Assembly: GCA_031418715.1 (NCBI GenBank)
Contig: JANOJL010000051.1
Span: forward strand, 1 to 64,000
Source of the DNA: JANMDU01 sp031418715
GTDB taxonomy: Bacteria; Pseudomonadota; Gammaproteobacteria; Burkholderiales; Burkholderiaceae_C
DNA length: 64,000 nt
Reading direction: 5' to 3'
A program made the translations under genes and the position numbers. Positions 43,455 through 52,116 of this stretch are shown one piece after another (positions within the stretch are counted from its first letter, which is position 1; every line of letters starts with the position of its first letter). The notes beneath the pieces are model-generated. The model did no database searches. It was not told the DNA's origin and saw nothing but the letters and a program-made list of their open reading frames with translations.

Positions 43455-44903
43455 ATGACTACAAAAGATACAAACATCAGCGCTGTTCCCCATATCGTCA
43501 TCATTGGTTGCGGTTTTGGAGGTTTGGAGGCGGCCAAGGCATTCAAAGGCAAGCCAGTGCGCGTCACCTTGATCGACCGCACGAATCACCATCTGTTTCA
43601 GCCACTGCTCTACCAAGTGGCCACGGCGGGGTTGGCCGCACCGCTCATTTCTGCGCCGATTCGCTTTTTGTTTCGCGCTCAGGCCAATCTGACCACGCTG
43701 CTGGGCGATGTGCGAGAGATCGATACCAGTCAGCGCAGCATTTGCTTCGTGCAACCGGACAGCAACGAGGCGCACACGCTCTCGTTTGACCATCTCATCG
43801 TGGCCGCAGGCGCGGCGCACAGTTATTTTGGCAACGACGCTTGGGAAGCACATGCTCCGGGCTTGAAAACGCTGAGTGACGCGATGACGCTGCGTCGCAA
43901 AATTTTGATGGCTTTTGAGGCCGCAGAGGCTATTGAAGAAGCTTCGTTGAACAATTCACAAGAAGATAGAGCGCTGCGCGATGCACTGCTCACGTTCGTT
44001 GTGATCGGCGCGGGGCCCACGGGCGTGGAGATGGCGGGCACGCTGGCTGAGATTGCGCGGCACACGCTGCCGGGTGAATTTCGCCGCATCAATCCGGCGA
44101 GCGCGAAAGTGATCCTGGTGGAGGGCGGCTCGCGTGTGTTGCAGGCGATGCCTGCGAGCTTGAGCGAGAAGGCTTTGAAGCAGTTGCAGTCTCTGGGCGT
44201 GGACGTGCGCTTGAATGCAACAGTGACCCAGATAGATGCACAAGGTATTCGTGTGGAGGATGTAGGCGCTACAGACGATTTACAAGCCAAATCGGCCTCT
44301 GCCCGTTATAAATCGGACGCGAGTAGCTATCAAATCAATAGTAAGACGGTGATCTGGGCGGCGGGTGTGGCGGCATCCAAGTTAGGGCAACAACTCTCCA
44401 CTAGCACAGGCTGCGAGCTGGATCGCGCGGGGCGCGTGAAGGTGCAGGCGGATTTGAGTTTGAAAGAAGCGCCACAGATCAGCGTGATCGGCGATATGGC
44501 CAGCTTGATGCGCGAAGTGCGCAGCGCAGACGGGCAGTTGAAAAGCGTTCCCGTGCCCGGCGTATCGCCTGCCGCCAAACAAATGGGCCGCCAAGCTGCA
44601 GCGAATATTTTGCACCGCATCGCAGGCCAGCCCACTCAAGATTTCAAGTATGCCGACTATGGCAACCTGGCCACGATTGGCCGCAATGCCGCCGTGGTGG
44701 ATTTGGCGCTGCCTGCATGGCTCAGCCATGGCAGCTTGCGCTTTTCAGGCAAGCTGGCCTGGCTCTTCTGGCTGTTCGCTCATATTTACTTCTTGATTGG
44801 CTTTCGCAACCGCTTTGTCGTTCTCGCTGATTGGACGACAGCATATTTGAGCTTTTCGCGCAATGCGCGGGTGGTGGTAGAAACCAGCAGACAAGAAGGC
44901 TAG
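43455..44903 (+). CDS. ndh: type II NADH dehydrogenase (NDH-2)
   Basis: 482 residues. Two Rossmann motifs: FAD site I-I-G-C-G-F-G-G-L near 16-24 and NAD site V-I-G-A-G-P-T-G-V-E near 185-194. H-L-F-Q-P-L-L-Y-Q-V-A-T-A-G near 47 is the NDH-2 signature, and a C-terminal amphipathic/hydrophobic segment (W-L-F-W-L-F-A-H-I-Y-F-L near 436) anchors it at the membrane. It oxidises NADH and reduces quinone without proton pumping. Residues about 274-296 (A-R-Y-K-S-D-A-S-S-Y-Q-I-N) come from an antisense repeat copy. Confidence 0.93.
   Translation: MTTKDTNISAVPHIVIIGCGFGGLEAAKAFKGKPVRVTLIDRTNHHLFQPLLYQVATAGLAAPLISAPIRFLFRAQANLTTLLGDVREIDTSQRSICFVQPDSNEAHTLSFDHLIVAAGAAHSYFGNDAWEAHAPGLKTLSDAMTLRRKILMAFEAAEAIEEASLNNSQEDRALRDALLTFVVIGAGPTGVEMAGTLAEIARHTLPGEFRRINPASAKVILVEGGSRVLQAMPASLSEKALKQLQSLGVDVRLNATVTQIDAQGIRVEDVGATDDLQAKSASARYKSDASSYQINSKTVIWAAGVAASKLGQQLSTSTGCELDRAGRVKVQADLSLKEAPQISVIGDMASLMREVRSADGQLKSVPVPGVSPAAKQMGRQAAANILHRIAGQPTQDFKYADYGNLATIGRNAAVVDLALPAWLSHGSLRFSGKLAWLFWLFAHIYFLIGFRNRFVVLADWTTAYLSFSRNARVVVETSRQEG
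44278..44342 (-). repeat. dispersed repeat, copy inside ndh (antisense)
   Basis: Minus strand: CTATTGATTTGATAGC, CTCGCGTCC, ATTTATAACGGG, CAGAGGCCGATTTGGCTTG. It is very close to the copy just upstream of the same gene (43363), so the two may be related by a local duplication event. Confidence 0.87.
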
Positions 44904-45096
44904 GGTTAATGCGGACGAGTCAAGCTTTATGAGTCAATTTTGAATTTTGGCCTTATATTTTTATTATTTTGGCTCTAAATAGACATCTTCTTTCTCTCTA
45001 GACTTGCCTCATAAATTTGATGAACTACATCAATAGCAAGAGGCAACATATGACCAGTGAACCGGTGCGAGAAACGCGCATCAGCGTAAAGCTCGC

Positions 45097-45876
45097 ATGA
45101 GCAAGAGCGGCAAAGATCCCATGCGCCTGTGGGCGGCTGTGGGCACGCTCAGCGCAGTGGTGGCCATTTGGTACATCAGTGCCAAAACGGGGCTGTTTAA
45201 TTTCCAAGTTTTCCCCAACCCCACTCAATTCTTGGGGGCAGCTAAGCAGTTGCTAACAGATGGCTATGCAGACGGCGTGTTGCATGAGCATGCGCTGAAA
45301 AGCGTGAAATTGATTTTGATGGGTTTTTTCGCAGCCACGATCATTGGCGTGCCCCTGGGTCTGCTGATGGGCTGGAGCCGCCGCGCTGAAGCCTTGATCA
45401 ACCCGATTTTTCTGATCATTCGCCCGATCCCAGCATTGGCTTGGATTCCGCTGGCCATTGTTTGGTTGGGCTTGGATGACGCTGCCAAAGTGATGATTTT
45501 GTGGTTTGCTGCGTTCGTGCCGTCGGTGATTAACAGCTACAGCGGTGTGCGCACGATTGAGCGGCCGATCATCGAAGCCAGCCAGATGCTGGGGATCAAA
45601 GGCTTTGCGCTGGTGAAAGATGTGATTGTGCCGGGCGCGTTGCCTTCTATCTTCACCGGGCTTCGCTTGTCGCTGCAAGGTTGCCTCACGGCCTTAGTAG
45701 CAGCTGAATTGCTCGGCGCTATTCTCGGTTTGGGCAAGGTGCTCTACCAAGGTGGCTTGGATATTTATCCCGCCATGATTTTGGTGGGCATGGTGGCGGT
45801 GGCCATCGTTGGGTTTGTATTGACTTATGTGCTTGATTGGATCGAGCGTATTTCCATGCCTTGGCGGCACAACTGA
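45097..45876 (+). CDS. ABC transporter permease, NitT/TauT type (first)
   Basis: 259 residues with six predicted spans. The permease signature E-A-S-Q-M-L-G-I-K-G ... V-P-G-A-L-P-S-I-F-T-G-L is near 160-190, where the ATPase docks. It is of the SsuC/TauC class that imports sulfonates, nitrate, thiamine precursors or similar small anions/amines. First of two unlike permeases in this operon, suggesting a heterodimer. The second permease follows after 11 bp. Confidence 0.9.
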   Translation: MSKSGKDPMRLWAAVGTLSAVVAIWYISAKTGLFNFQVFPNPTQFLGAAKQLLTDGYADGVLHEHALKSVKLILMGFFAATIIGVPLGLLMGWSRRAEALINPIFLIIRPIPALAWIPLAIVWLGLDDAAKVMILWFAAFVPSVINSYSGVRTIERPIIEASQMLGIKGFALVKDVIVPGALPSIFTGLRLSLQGCLTALVAAELLGAILGLGKVLYQGGLDIYPAMILVGMVAVAIVGFVLTYVLDWIERISMPWRHN

Positions 45877-45887
45877 AGGACGCCAGC

Positions 45888-46673
45888 ATGAACGAAAAAC
45901 TTTCACGCAAAGAGCTGATCCTGCTCTCCATCACGGGCATGGGCATCTTTCTTGGCATTTGGGCGGCTGCCTCGGTGTTTGGCTTAGCGCCTCGCAAGTT
46001 TTTGCCGCCGCCATGGGAAGTGATCGAGCGCGCTTGGACTTTGATGCATGCGCCGTTTTCTGGGCATACCTTGCAAGGGCATTTGGTTTCCAGTGTTGAG
46101 CGCTATGTGCGCGGTTTTTTGCTGGCTGCTGTGATTGGTGTCCCGCTGGGCCTGATCATGGGCTGGTATCGCTGGGCAGACAACATCATCAGCCCGTTGT
46201 TTGATGCGCTGCGGTTCGTCGCACCGATTGCTTGGGTGCCCTTTGCTGCGCTTTGGTTTGGTACAGGTATTGGAGGGCCCACGATGATTATTTTCATCGG
46301 CGCGTTCCCTCCTTGCTTGATCAATGCTTACCGAGGTGCCAAGTATGTGGAGACCAAGTACATTGAGGCGGCGCGCGTGCTCGGGGCTTCTGGGCCGCGC
46401 ATTATTATGGAAGTGTTGCTGCCTTCGTCGATTCCTTCGATCGTGTCTGGCCTGCGCGTGAGCGCAGGCGCGGGATGGCAATCGCTGATTGGTGCTGAGC
46501 TGATTGCCGCTAACAGCGGCGTTGGCCTGATGATGGTTCGCGGGCAGGGCGCATTGGATACGTCAGTGGTGATGGTCGGAATGATTGCTGTGGGGCTGTT
46601 TGGTCTGTTGGTTGACGCTGCACTTCGAGGAGTAGAAAAAATGATCCATCGCCGAAGAGGGCTGAACACATGA
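45888..46673 (+). CDS. ABC transporter permease, NitT/TauT type (second)
   Basis: 261 residues from ATG 45888, with GAAGGA 8 nt upstream. Six spans, with the coupling motif E-A-A-R-V-L-G-A-S-G ... L-P-S-S-I-P-S-I-V-S-G-L near 160-190. It overlaps the ATPase gene by 4 nt. It is distinct from the first permease outside the coupling loop and the G-V-P-L-G-L-x-M-G-W segment that both share. Confidence 0.9.
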   Translation: MNEKLSRKELILLSITGMGIFLGIWAAASVFGLAPRKFLPPPWEVIERAWTLMHAPFSGHTLQGHLVSSVERYVRGFLLAAVIGVPLGLIMGWYRWADNIISPLFDALRFVAPIAWVPFAALWFGTGIGGPTMIIFIGAFPPCLINAYRGAKYVETKYIEAARVLGASGPRIIMEVLLPSSIPSIVSGLRVSAGAGWQSLIGAELIAANSGVGLMMVRGQGALDTSVVMVGMIAVGLFGLLVDAALRGVEKMIHRRRGLNT

Positions 46674-47467
46674 GCAACATCACACTCGACAACGTCTCAC
46701 GCATTTTTAAACGTGACAACAAAGAATTTTTGGCTCTGGACAGAGTGAGTTTTGAGGTCAAAGACAACGAGTTTGTTGCTGTCGTCGGCCCATCGGGTTG
46801 CGGCAAAACCACCTGTATGCGCATGGCTGCTGGCTTGGAGTTTGCTTCCAGCGGCTCGGTCAAGGTTGGTGGCAAAGAAGTCACGAAGCCCGGGCCAGAT
46901 CGGGCTGTGGTTTTCCAGCAATTTGCCCTGTTTCCTTGGAAAACAGTCTATGACAACATCATGTTTGGCCTCAAGAGCTTGAAAGTCAACAAAGCAGAGG
47001 CCGATGAACGCGTTCGTAGCAATTTGAAACTGATGGGCTTGGAGGGGTATGAGTCGGCCTATCCGCACCAGCTCTCGGGGGGGATGCAGCAACGTGTGGC
47101 CATTGCGCGAGCTTATGTGCTCAATCCCGACGTGCTTTTGATGGACGAGCCCTTTGGAGCGCTGGATGCCCAAACCCGTACGGTCATGCAAGAAGAGCTT
47201 CTAAGGGTTGGCAAGGTCAACCCAAGGACGATCATGTTCATTACACATGCTGTGGATGAAGCTGTTTATTTGGCGGATCGCGTGGTGGTGATGACGCGGC
47301 GGCCCGGGACGATTTCTGAAATCATTGATGTCAAGACAGTGCGCGATGCGGAGCGGTGGGAGCAGCATGAGCGCATTGAAGACGTGATGGATTTGGCATC
47401 GTTCGTGCATCTTCGCACACACATCTGGCGACTGCTGCGCGAGCAGCATGACCCAGCGGCTCACTAA
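46670..47467 (+). CDS. ABC transporter ATP-binding protein, NitT/TauT type
   Basis: 265 residues. Walker A G-P-S-G-C-G-K-T-T near 41-49, Q-loop V-F-Q-Q near 82, signature L-S-G-G-M-Q-Q-R near 134, Walker B V-L-L-M-D-E-P near 155, and H-loop T-H-A-V-D-E-A near 193. The C-terminal R-R-P-G-T-I-S-E-I is typical of SsuB/TauB-type subunits. It powers the two permeases just upstream. Confidence 0.94.
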   Translation: MSNITLDNVSRIFKRDNKEFLALDRVSFEVKDNEFVAVVGPSGCGKTTCMRMAAGLEFASSGSVKVGGKEVTKPGPDRAVVFQQFALFPWKTVYDNIMFGLKSLKVNKAEADERVRSNLKLMGLEGYESAYPHQLSGGMQQRVAIARAYVLNPDVLLMDEPFGALDAQTRTVMQEELLRVGKVNPRTIMFITHAVDEAVYLADRVVVMTRRPGTISEIIDVKTVRDAERWEQHERIEDVMDLASFVHLRTHIWRLLREQHDPAAH

Positions 47468-47509
47468 AGTTCTTTCTCTCGTTTTAACCTGACCTTTCTA
47501 GGAGATACC

Positions 47510-48559
47510 ATGCGCAAATTCATCATTCATGTGCTAGCTACTGTGGCTTTGGCCACGGCTGGCTTAACGGCCACCGCTCAAGAGCTCAAAGAGGTGCGAA
47601 TCAGCTCGCAGCCAGCGTTGCTCGGCTCGATCCCCTTCTTGGTCGCCGAAGAAAAAGGTTGGTGGAAAGAGTTGGGCTTGAAAGTCACTGTGACGAACTT
47701 CCCAGCGGGCGCACCACAAATTGCTGCGAGTAAATCTTGGGATGTGGGCTACACCGGCTCTGTGCCTGCTGTGCTGGGTGCTGCTCGCTTTGGCTTGCAC
47801 ACGATTGCCTTCTCGGACGATCAATCTGCAACCAATGGCTTGTATGTGCGTGGTGCCAATGCCGACGCCATCATCAAAAATCCCGCCTCACTCAAGGGCA
47901 GCACCATTTTCCTCACGGGTAACTCCACCGTGGATCTGGCCGTACGCGCCTGCTTGCAAAAATTCGGTTTGGCCAAAGGCGATGTCACGCTTCGCTCCAT
48001 GGGCCAGGCTGAAATCATTGCAGCCATGAGCTCTGGCAGCGCGGATGTGGGCGGCTTGTGGGCTCCCAACACCTATACCGTGGAAGAAAAAGCGGGTGCG
48101 AAGGCGCTGTGTTCGGGCAAAGAGGCCAATGTGGTCGTGCCTGGCAATTTGGTGGTTCGCTCTGAGTGGGCCAAAGAAAACCCACAATTGGTAGCGCGAT
48201 TCTTGGCTGTTTACCTGCGTGCGCAGCGCTTTTTGGCTGCGGATCGTCCTGCAGCGCTGGCGATGATGAAGAAGCATTACGAAACGGGTGGTGTCAACAT
48301 CTCTACTGCTGCGATGAACAAAGAATTTGACATTCGTCCGACCTTTGATCTGGCAGGTCAAATGGCACTCTTCAACCGGGGTGCGCAACCCAGCTCGGCC
48401 GACAACACCATGAACACCATTGCCGCCTTCATGAAAGAAGTGGGCTCGCTGCGCGCAGACGAAGCCTCGCCTGATCCTAAAGTCTATATGAATGATGAAT
48501 TCTTGAAAATCATTGACAAAGATCCACAGCTCAAGGCGTTTGCCAACCGCCGCAATTGA
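47510..48559 (+). CDS. ABC transporter substrate-binding protein, NitT/TauT type
   Basis: 349 residues with a signal peptide ending near T-A-Q. Mature protein begins with V-R-I-S-S-Q-P-A-L-L-G-S and has the E-K-G-W-W-K-E-L-G-L-K-V, D-V-G-Y-T-G-S-V-P and F-L-T-G-N-S-T-V-D segments of the SsuA/TauA/NrtA fold. The ligand is unknown; the class binds sulfonates, nitrate, pyrimidine precursors or amines. A terminator follows, and the SDR and MDR genes lie beyond it. Confidence 0.9.
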   Translation: MRKFIIHVLATVALATAGLTATAQELKEVRISSQPALLGSIPFLVAEEKGWWKELGLKVTVTNFPAGAPQIAASKSWDVGYTGSVPAVLGAARFGLHTIAFSDDQSATNGLYVRGANADAIIKNPASLKGSTIFLTGNSTVDLAVRACLQKFGLAKGDVTLRSMGQAEIIAAMSSGSADVGGLWAPNTYTVEEKAGAKALCSGKEANVVVPGNLVVRSEWAKENPQLVARFLAVYLRAQRFLAADRPAALAMMKKHYETGGVNISTAAMNKEFDIRPTFDLAGQMALFNRGAQPSSADNTMNTIAAFMKEVGSLRADEASPDPKVYMNDEFLKIIDKDPQLKAFANRRN

Positions 48560-48594
48560 TGTCACGAAACTATCTCAGAAGCTTTGTCTGAGCA

Positions 48595-48632
48595 GGATCA
48601 AAAGTCAATCGGTGGCTTTTGATCCTTTTTTG
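48595..48632 (+). terminator. rho-independent terminator after the substrate-binding protein gene
   Basis: GGATCAAAAG, 11-nt loop, CTTTTGATCC, then T6. A perfect 10-bp stem. It splits the transporter from the dehydrogenase genes unless there is read-through. Confidence 0.92.
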
Positions 48633-48691
48633 TTCGCGGATTTATTCCACAACCTCAATAGGTCCGTGTTTCATTCAAAATACTGAAGAAA

Positions 48692-49483
48692 ATGTCTACG
48701 AAGTTCCAAACTGAAAGCTCACTTCAGCCTTTCTCGCTCAAAAGCAAGACGGCGTTGATCACTGGCGCCAGCTCAGGCATTGGCCAATCTATCGCGGGTG
48801 CGCTTGCGGCTGCGGGTGCTTCGGTGATTTTGTGTGCACGTCGTGAGGAGCCACTGCGCGTGTATTGCGAATCCCTGAAATCTAAGGGGATGGAGGCAGG
48901 CTACGTGGTGGGCGATTTGTCTCAAAAAACTGAGGTTGCGGCAATAGCGCAGTCTGCTGCTGAGTGCTTGGGGCGGTCGCCAGACATCATCGTTCACGCA
49001 GCGGGTATCAATCTACGACAGGCTTGGCAAGAGATCACGCCTGAAAGCTGGGATGCTCAAATAGAGTTGATGCTGAGTAGCCCGTTTTTCTTGTCGCAAG
49101 CGCTCGTGCCAGCGATGATTCAAAAAGGCTGGGGGCGTATCATTCACATCGCATCCTTGCAATCGCAGCGTGCTTTCGCCAACAGTATTCCTTATGGCTC
49201 CGCCAAGGGCGGTGTGATGCAACTCACGCGTGCCATGGCGCAAGCGTGGTCCGCGCATGGCATCACCGTCAATGCGATTGCGCCAGGTTTTTTCCCCACC
49301 GAATTGACGCAACCCGTCTTCAACGATGCTGAGAAAATAGAGGCGATTGCTCAGCAAACAGCCGTCGGGCGCGTAGGTCAGTTGGAAGACCTTCATGGCG
49401 CAGCGGTCTTCTTTGCTAGTGATGCTTCTAGCTATATCACGGGGCAGACTTTGTTTGTCGATGGTGGTTTCAGCGCCAAATAA
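48692..49483 (+). CDS. short-chain dehydrogenase/reductase (SDR)
   Basis: 263 residues. NAD(P) motif T-G-A-S-S-G-I-G near 21-28, N-A-G-like H-A-A-G near 97, catalytic S-L-Q-S near 151 and Y-G-S-A-K near 166-170. Classic SDR, with features of gluconate 5-dehydrogenase or 3-oxoacyl reductase-like enzymes. Within the cluster it may oxidise a secondary alcohol of the imported compound; the substrate is inferred only from context. The zinc dehydrogenase gene starts 43 bp later. Confidence 0.9.
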   Translation: MSTKFQTESSLQPFSLKSKTALITGASSGIGQSIAGALAAAGASVILCARREEPLRVYCESLKSKGMEAGYVVGDLSQKTEVAAIAQSAAECLGRSPDIIVHAAGINLRQAWQEITPESWDAQIELMLSSPFFLSQALVPAMIQKGWGRIIHIASLQSQRAFANSIPYGSAKGGVMQLTRAMAQAWSAHGITVNAIAPGFFPTELTQPVFNDAEKIEAIAQQTAVGRVGQLEDLHGAAVFFASDASSYITGQTLFVDGGFSAK

Positions 49484-49526
49484 TTTTTCTATAGTCGAAT
49501 GAATCACAAAACCTAGGAGCTTCCTC

Positions 49527-50513
49527 ATGCAAAGCATGGTTTTTACTGCGCACAATGAAATGCAAATCATGGATCGTCCTGAACCCACGGTGGGATCAGA
49601 TGATCTGCTGGTGCGAGTGGATGCGGCAGGTGTTTGCGGTTCAGATTTGCACGCCTATCGTGGGCACGATCCAAGGCGTGTTCCGCCGATGGTGCTGGGT
49701 CACGAATTTGTGGGCACGGTATTGACGGGGCCGATGGCAGGCAAGCGCATCACCGCAAACCCCTTGGTGACCTGCGGCAAATGCCGCTACTGTTTGGCGG
49801 GGCGCACCAATCTCTGCTCTGACCGCAGCATGATTGGGATGAATTTACCTGGTGCGTTTGCGCAGCAGCTCGCTGTGCCAAAGAGCTGCGCGATTGAGTT
49901 GCCTGTGGGTTTGTCGGATCGTGCTGCAGCTATCACAGAGCCTGCTGCTACCGTTGTGCATGCGCTGGCGCTTTCTCAGCGCGCCATGCAACAACCACTC
50001 GCGCATGCGCGTTGCCTAGTGATTGGCGCTGGCGCGATCGGCCTCTTAGCGGCGCTGGCGTTGCAAGCGCATGGCGTGATGGAAATGGCCGTGGTAGAAA
50101 CGAATGTATTGCGCGCGCAAACCTTGAAATCAGCAACCGGCTTGATGGCCCAAGGATCAGACAACGCGGCATTGAAAGACTTTGATCTGGTGATTGATGC
50201 GGTGGGCATTGCCGCCACGCGTGACTTGGCGGTGAGCGCTGTTGCAACTGGTGGTGTGGTGACGCATGTGGGCTTGGGCGATTGGGCCAGCCCGCTGGAT
50301 TGGCGAGCCTTGACCTTGCGCGAGATCACGCTGATTGGCTGCTACACCTATGCCATGAGTGATATGCATGCGACTGTGGCGGCGCTGAATAAAAATTTCT
50401 TCGGCGATTTGTCATGGGTGGAAGAACGCTCCTTGACAGAAGGGCCTGCAGTGTTTGCAGACTTGGTAGCTGGCAAGATCGCCTCGCCTAAAGTTTTGCT
50501 ACGCCCTTCTTAA
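49527..50513 (+). CDS. zinc-dependent medium-chain dehydrogenase (MDR)
   Basis: 328 residues. Catalytic Zn ligands V-C-G-S-D near 37 and G-H-E-F near 58. The structural Zn loop has four cysteines (C-G-K-C-R-Y-C ... N-L-C near 84-98), and a nucleotide site V-I-G-A-G-A-I-G-L is near 165. It resembles threonine/sorbitol/L-idonate dehydrogenases. Its last 15 bp overlap the 3' end of the opposite-strand amidohydrolase. Confidence 0.9.
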   Translation: MQSMVFTAHNEMQIMDRPEPTVGSDDLLVRVDAAGVCGSDLHAYRGHDPRRVPPMVLGHEFVGTVLTGPMAGKRITANPLVTCGKCRYCLAGRTNLCSDRSMIGMNLPGAFAQQLAVPKSCAIELPVGLSDRAAAITEPAATVVHALALSQRAMQQPLAHARCLVIGAGAIGLLAALALQAHGVMEMAVVETNVLRAQTLKSATGLMAQGSDNAALKDFDLVIDAVGIAATRDLAVSAVATGGVVTHVGLGDWASPLDWRALTLREITLIGCYTYAMSDMHATVAALNKNFFGDLSWVEERSLTEGPAVFADLVAGKIASPKVLLRPS

Positions 50514-52088
50514 CACGCGGCCGTTGCAAGCGCTGGTGCGCTTGCCGTCTGCAACAGCCGCATGGCCGTTGACAAACACATGTGCAAAGCCTTTTGGATG
50601 CACGCGCGGCTCTTCGATGGTGGCAAGATGTGCCACTTGCTGCGCATCAAACACCACCACATCCGCATAGGCGCCCACGCATAAAAGACCGCGATCTTTC
50701 AGGCCCAATCTCTGGGCTGGTTTTTGCGTGATGCATTGGATTGCTTTTTCTAAATCAAGAATCTGCCGATCGCGGCTGTAATGCCCAAGCAGCCGAGCTG
50801 TCCAGCCGTAGCCGCTCAATGAGCCAATCATGCGGCCCAGCGGGCCTTGCGTGGAGAGCGCCAGTGTGTCTGACATAACGATGCAATCAGGATGGCGCAA
50901 GCACATGCAAACATCTGCATCGCTGAAACCTTGCGAAGTCATCAGCATGCCATTGAAGTCTTCGCCTTCTTCTAGTAGCAAATCGAGCAAGGCATCGTAG
51001 GGATCTTGATTTCTGATCTCACCAATATTCTCAAAAGTCTTGCCCACCAGCGCTGGATTGCTGGTGCAGCGAAGCAGCCTGATCTTTGCCCATTGCCTTT
51101 GCGACACCAAGCGCCATATCGGCTGTGGATTGTCTTTCATCAGCACGCGCTGCTTAGGATCGCGCAGGCGCTGCAGCGTCGCTTGTGCGCCACCTGCGCG
51201 TGCCCATGCAGGCAAAGCTGCCGAGACAGCCGTGTGATTCCAGTCATGAGGAATCAGATCGAAGCCAATATCCAAGCCTTGGCGCTTGGCTTGATCTACC
51301 ATGCCCAAAGCGTGTTCCATGGCATGTGTGGGCGCACCAAATTTTGGTTGAATATGGGAGATTTGTAGACGTGCGCCAGCATGTCGTGCTGTGGCGATGG
51401 CTTCGGAAAATCCCATGTCGTAATACACATCGCGGTTGCGCACATGAGTGGCATAGAGCACGCCGCGTTTGGCGGCAGTATCGATCAAACACGTTAATTC
51501 TTCAAACGATGCCGTGTTGCCAGGCCAATACTCCAAGCCCGAAGAAAAGCCCATCGCGCCTTCATCCAGCGAAGTTTCAAGCAGCTTTTGCATGGCGCGT
51601 AATTCATCTGCGCTGCTCGGTGAGTCAGTTGTTTTGATGGCGGTATGAATTGCTCCATGCCCCACAAATGCACCCACATTGACACCCGGTTTGCAAGCGC
51701 TGAGGCGATCCAAGTAGCTGCCAAAGCTGTGCCAATCAATGGGAATATTGTCTTCTGGCGATCCGCCGATATGTGCTGGTAGACCAGATACGCCCAATGG
51801 AGCGCAACTGAAGCCACATTGGCCAATGATCTCGGTGGTCACGCCTTGGCAAAGCTGGCTGTCCGCACGGGCATCGACCAGCAAAGAAAAATCCGAATGC
51901 GTGTGAATATCAATGAAACCTGGCGCAACGACCAAGCCTTGTGCGTCAATGTTGCGCTGCGCCTGTGCATCTTGCAAGGCACCAATAGCCACTACGCGAT
52001 CACCGGTGATGCCGACATCTGCAATATGCCCCGCTTGCCCCGTACCATCGATGACCAGGCCCTGGCGAATGATGAGATCAAACGTCAT
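50499..52088 (-). CDS. D-aminoacylase-like N-acyl-D-amino-acid amidohydrolase
   Basis: 529 residues. Amidohydrolase barrel with H-T-H-S-D near 62-66. The aminoacylase-type Zn cysteine is in G-Q-C-G-F-S near 89-94. Histidines are in Y-A-T-H-V-R-N-R-D near 217 and Q-I-S-H-I-Q-P-K near 246. It closes with the usual G-A-Y-A-D-V-V-V-F-D segment near 475. The family removes acyl groups from D-amino acids or related N-acyl compounds. It is last gene of the minus-strand operon after DegT (28-bp gap). Confidence 0.87.
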   Translation of the reverse strand: MTFDLIIRQGLVIDGTGQAGHIADVGITGDRVVAIGALQDAQAQRNIDAQGLVVAPGFIDIHTHSDFSLLVDARADSQLCQGVTTEIIGQCGFSCAPLGVSGLPAHIGGSPEDNIPIDWHSFGSYLDRLSACKPGVNVGAFVGHGAIHTAIKTTDSPSSADELRAMQKLLETSLDEGAMGFSSGLEYWPGNTASFEELTCLIDTAAKRGVLYATHVRNRDVYYDMGFSEAIATARHAGARLQISHIQPKFGAPTHAMEHALGMVDQAKRQGLDIGFDLIPHDWNHTAVSAALPAWARAGGAQATLQRLRDPKQRVLMKDNPQPIWRLVSQRQWAKIRLLRCTSNPALVGKTFENIGEIRNQDPYDALLDLLLEEGEDFNGMLMTSQGFSDADVCMCLRHPDCIVMSDTLALSTQGPLGRMIGSLSGYGWTARLLGHYSRDRQILDLEKAIQCITQKPAQRLGLKDRGLLCVGAYADVVVFDAQQVAHLATIEEPRVHPKGFAHVFVNGHAAVADGKRTSACNGRVLRRA

Positions 52089-52116
52089 GGTGTTTTCAAA
52101 TGGCGTTCAAGTAAGC

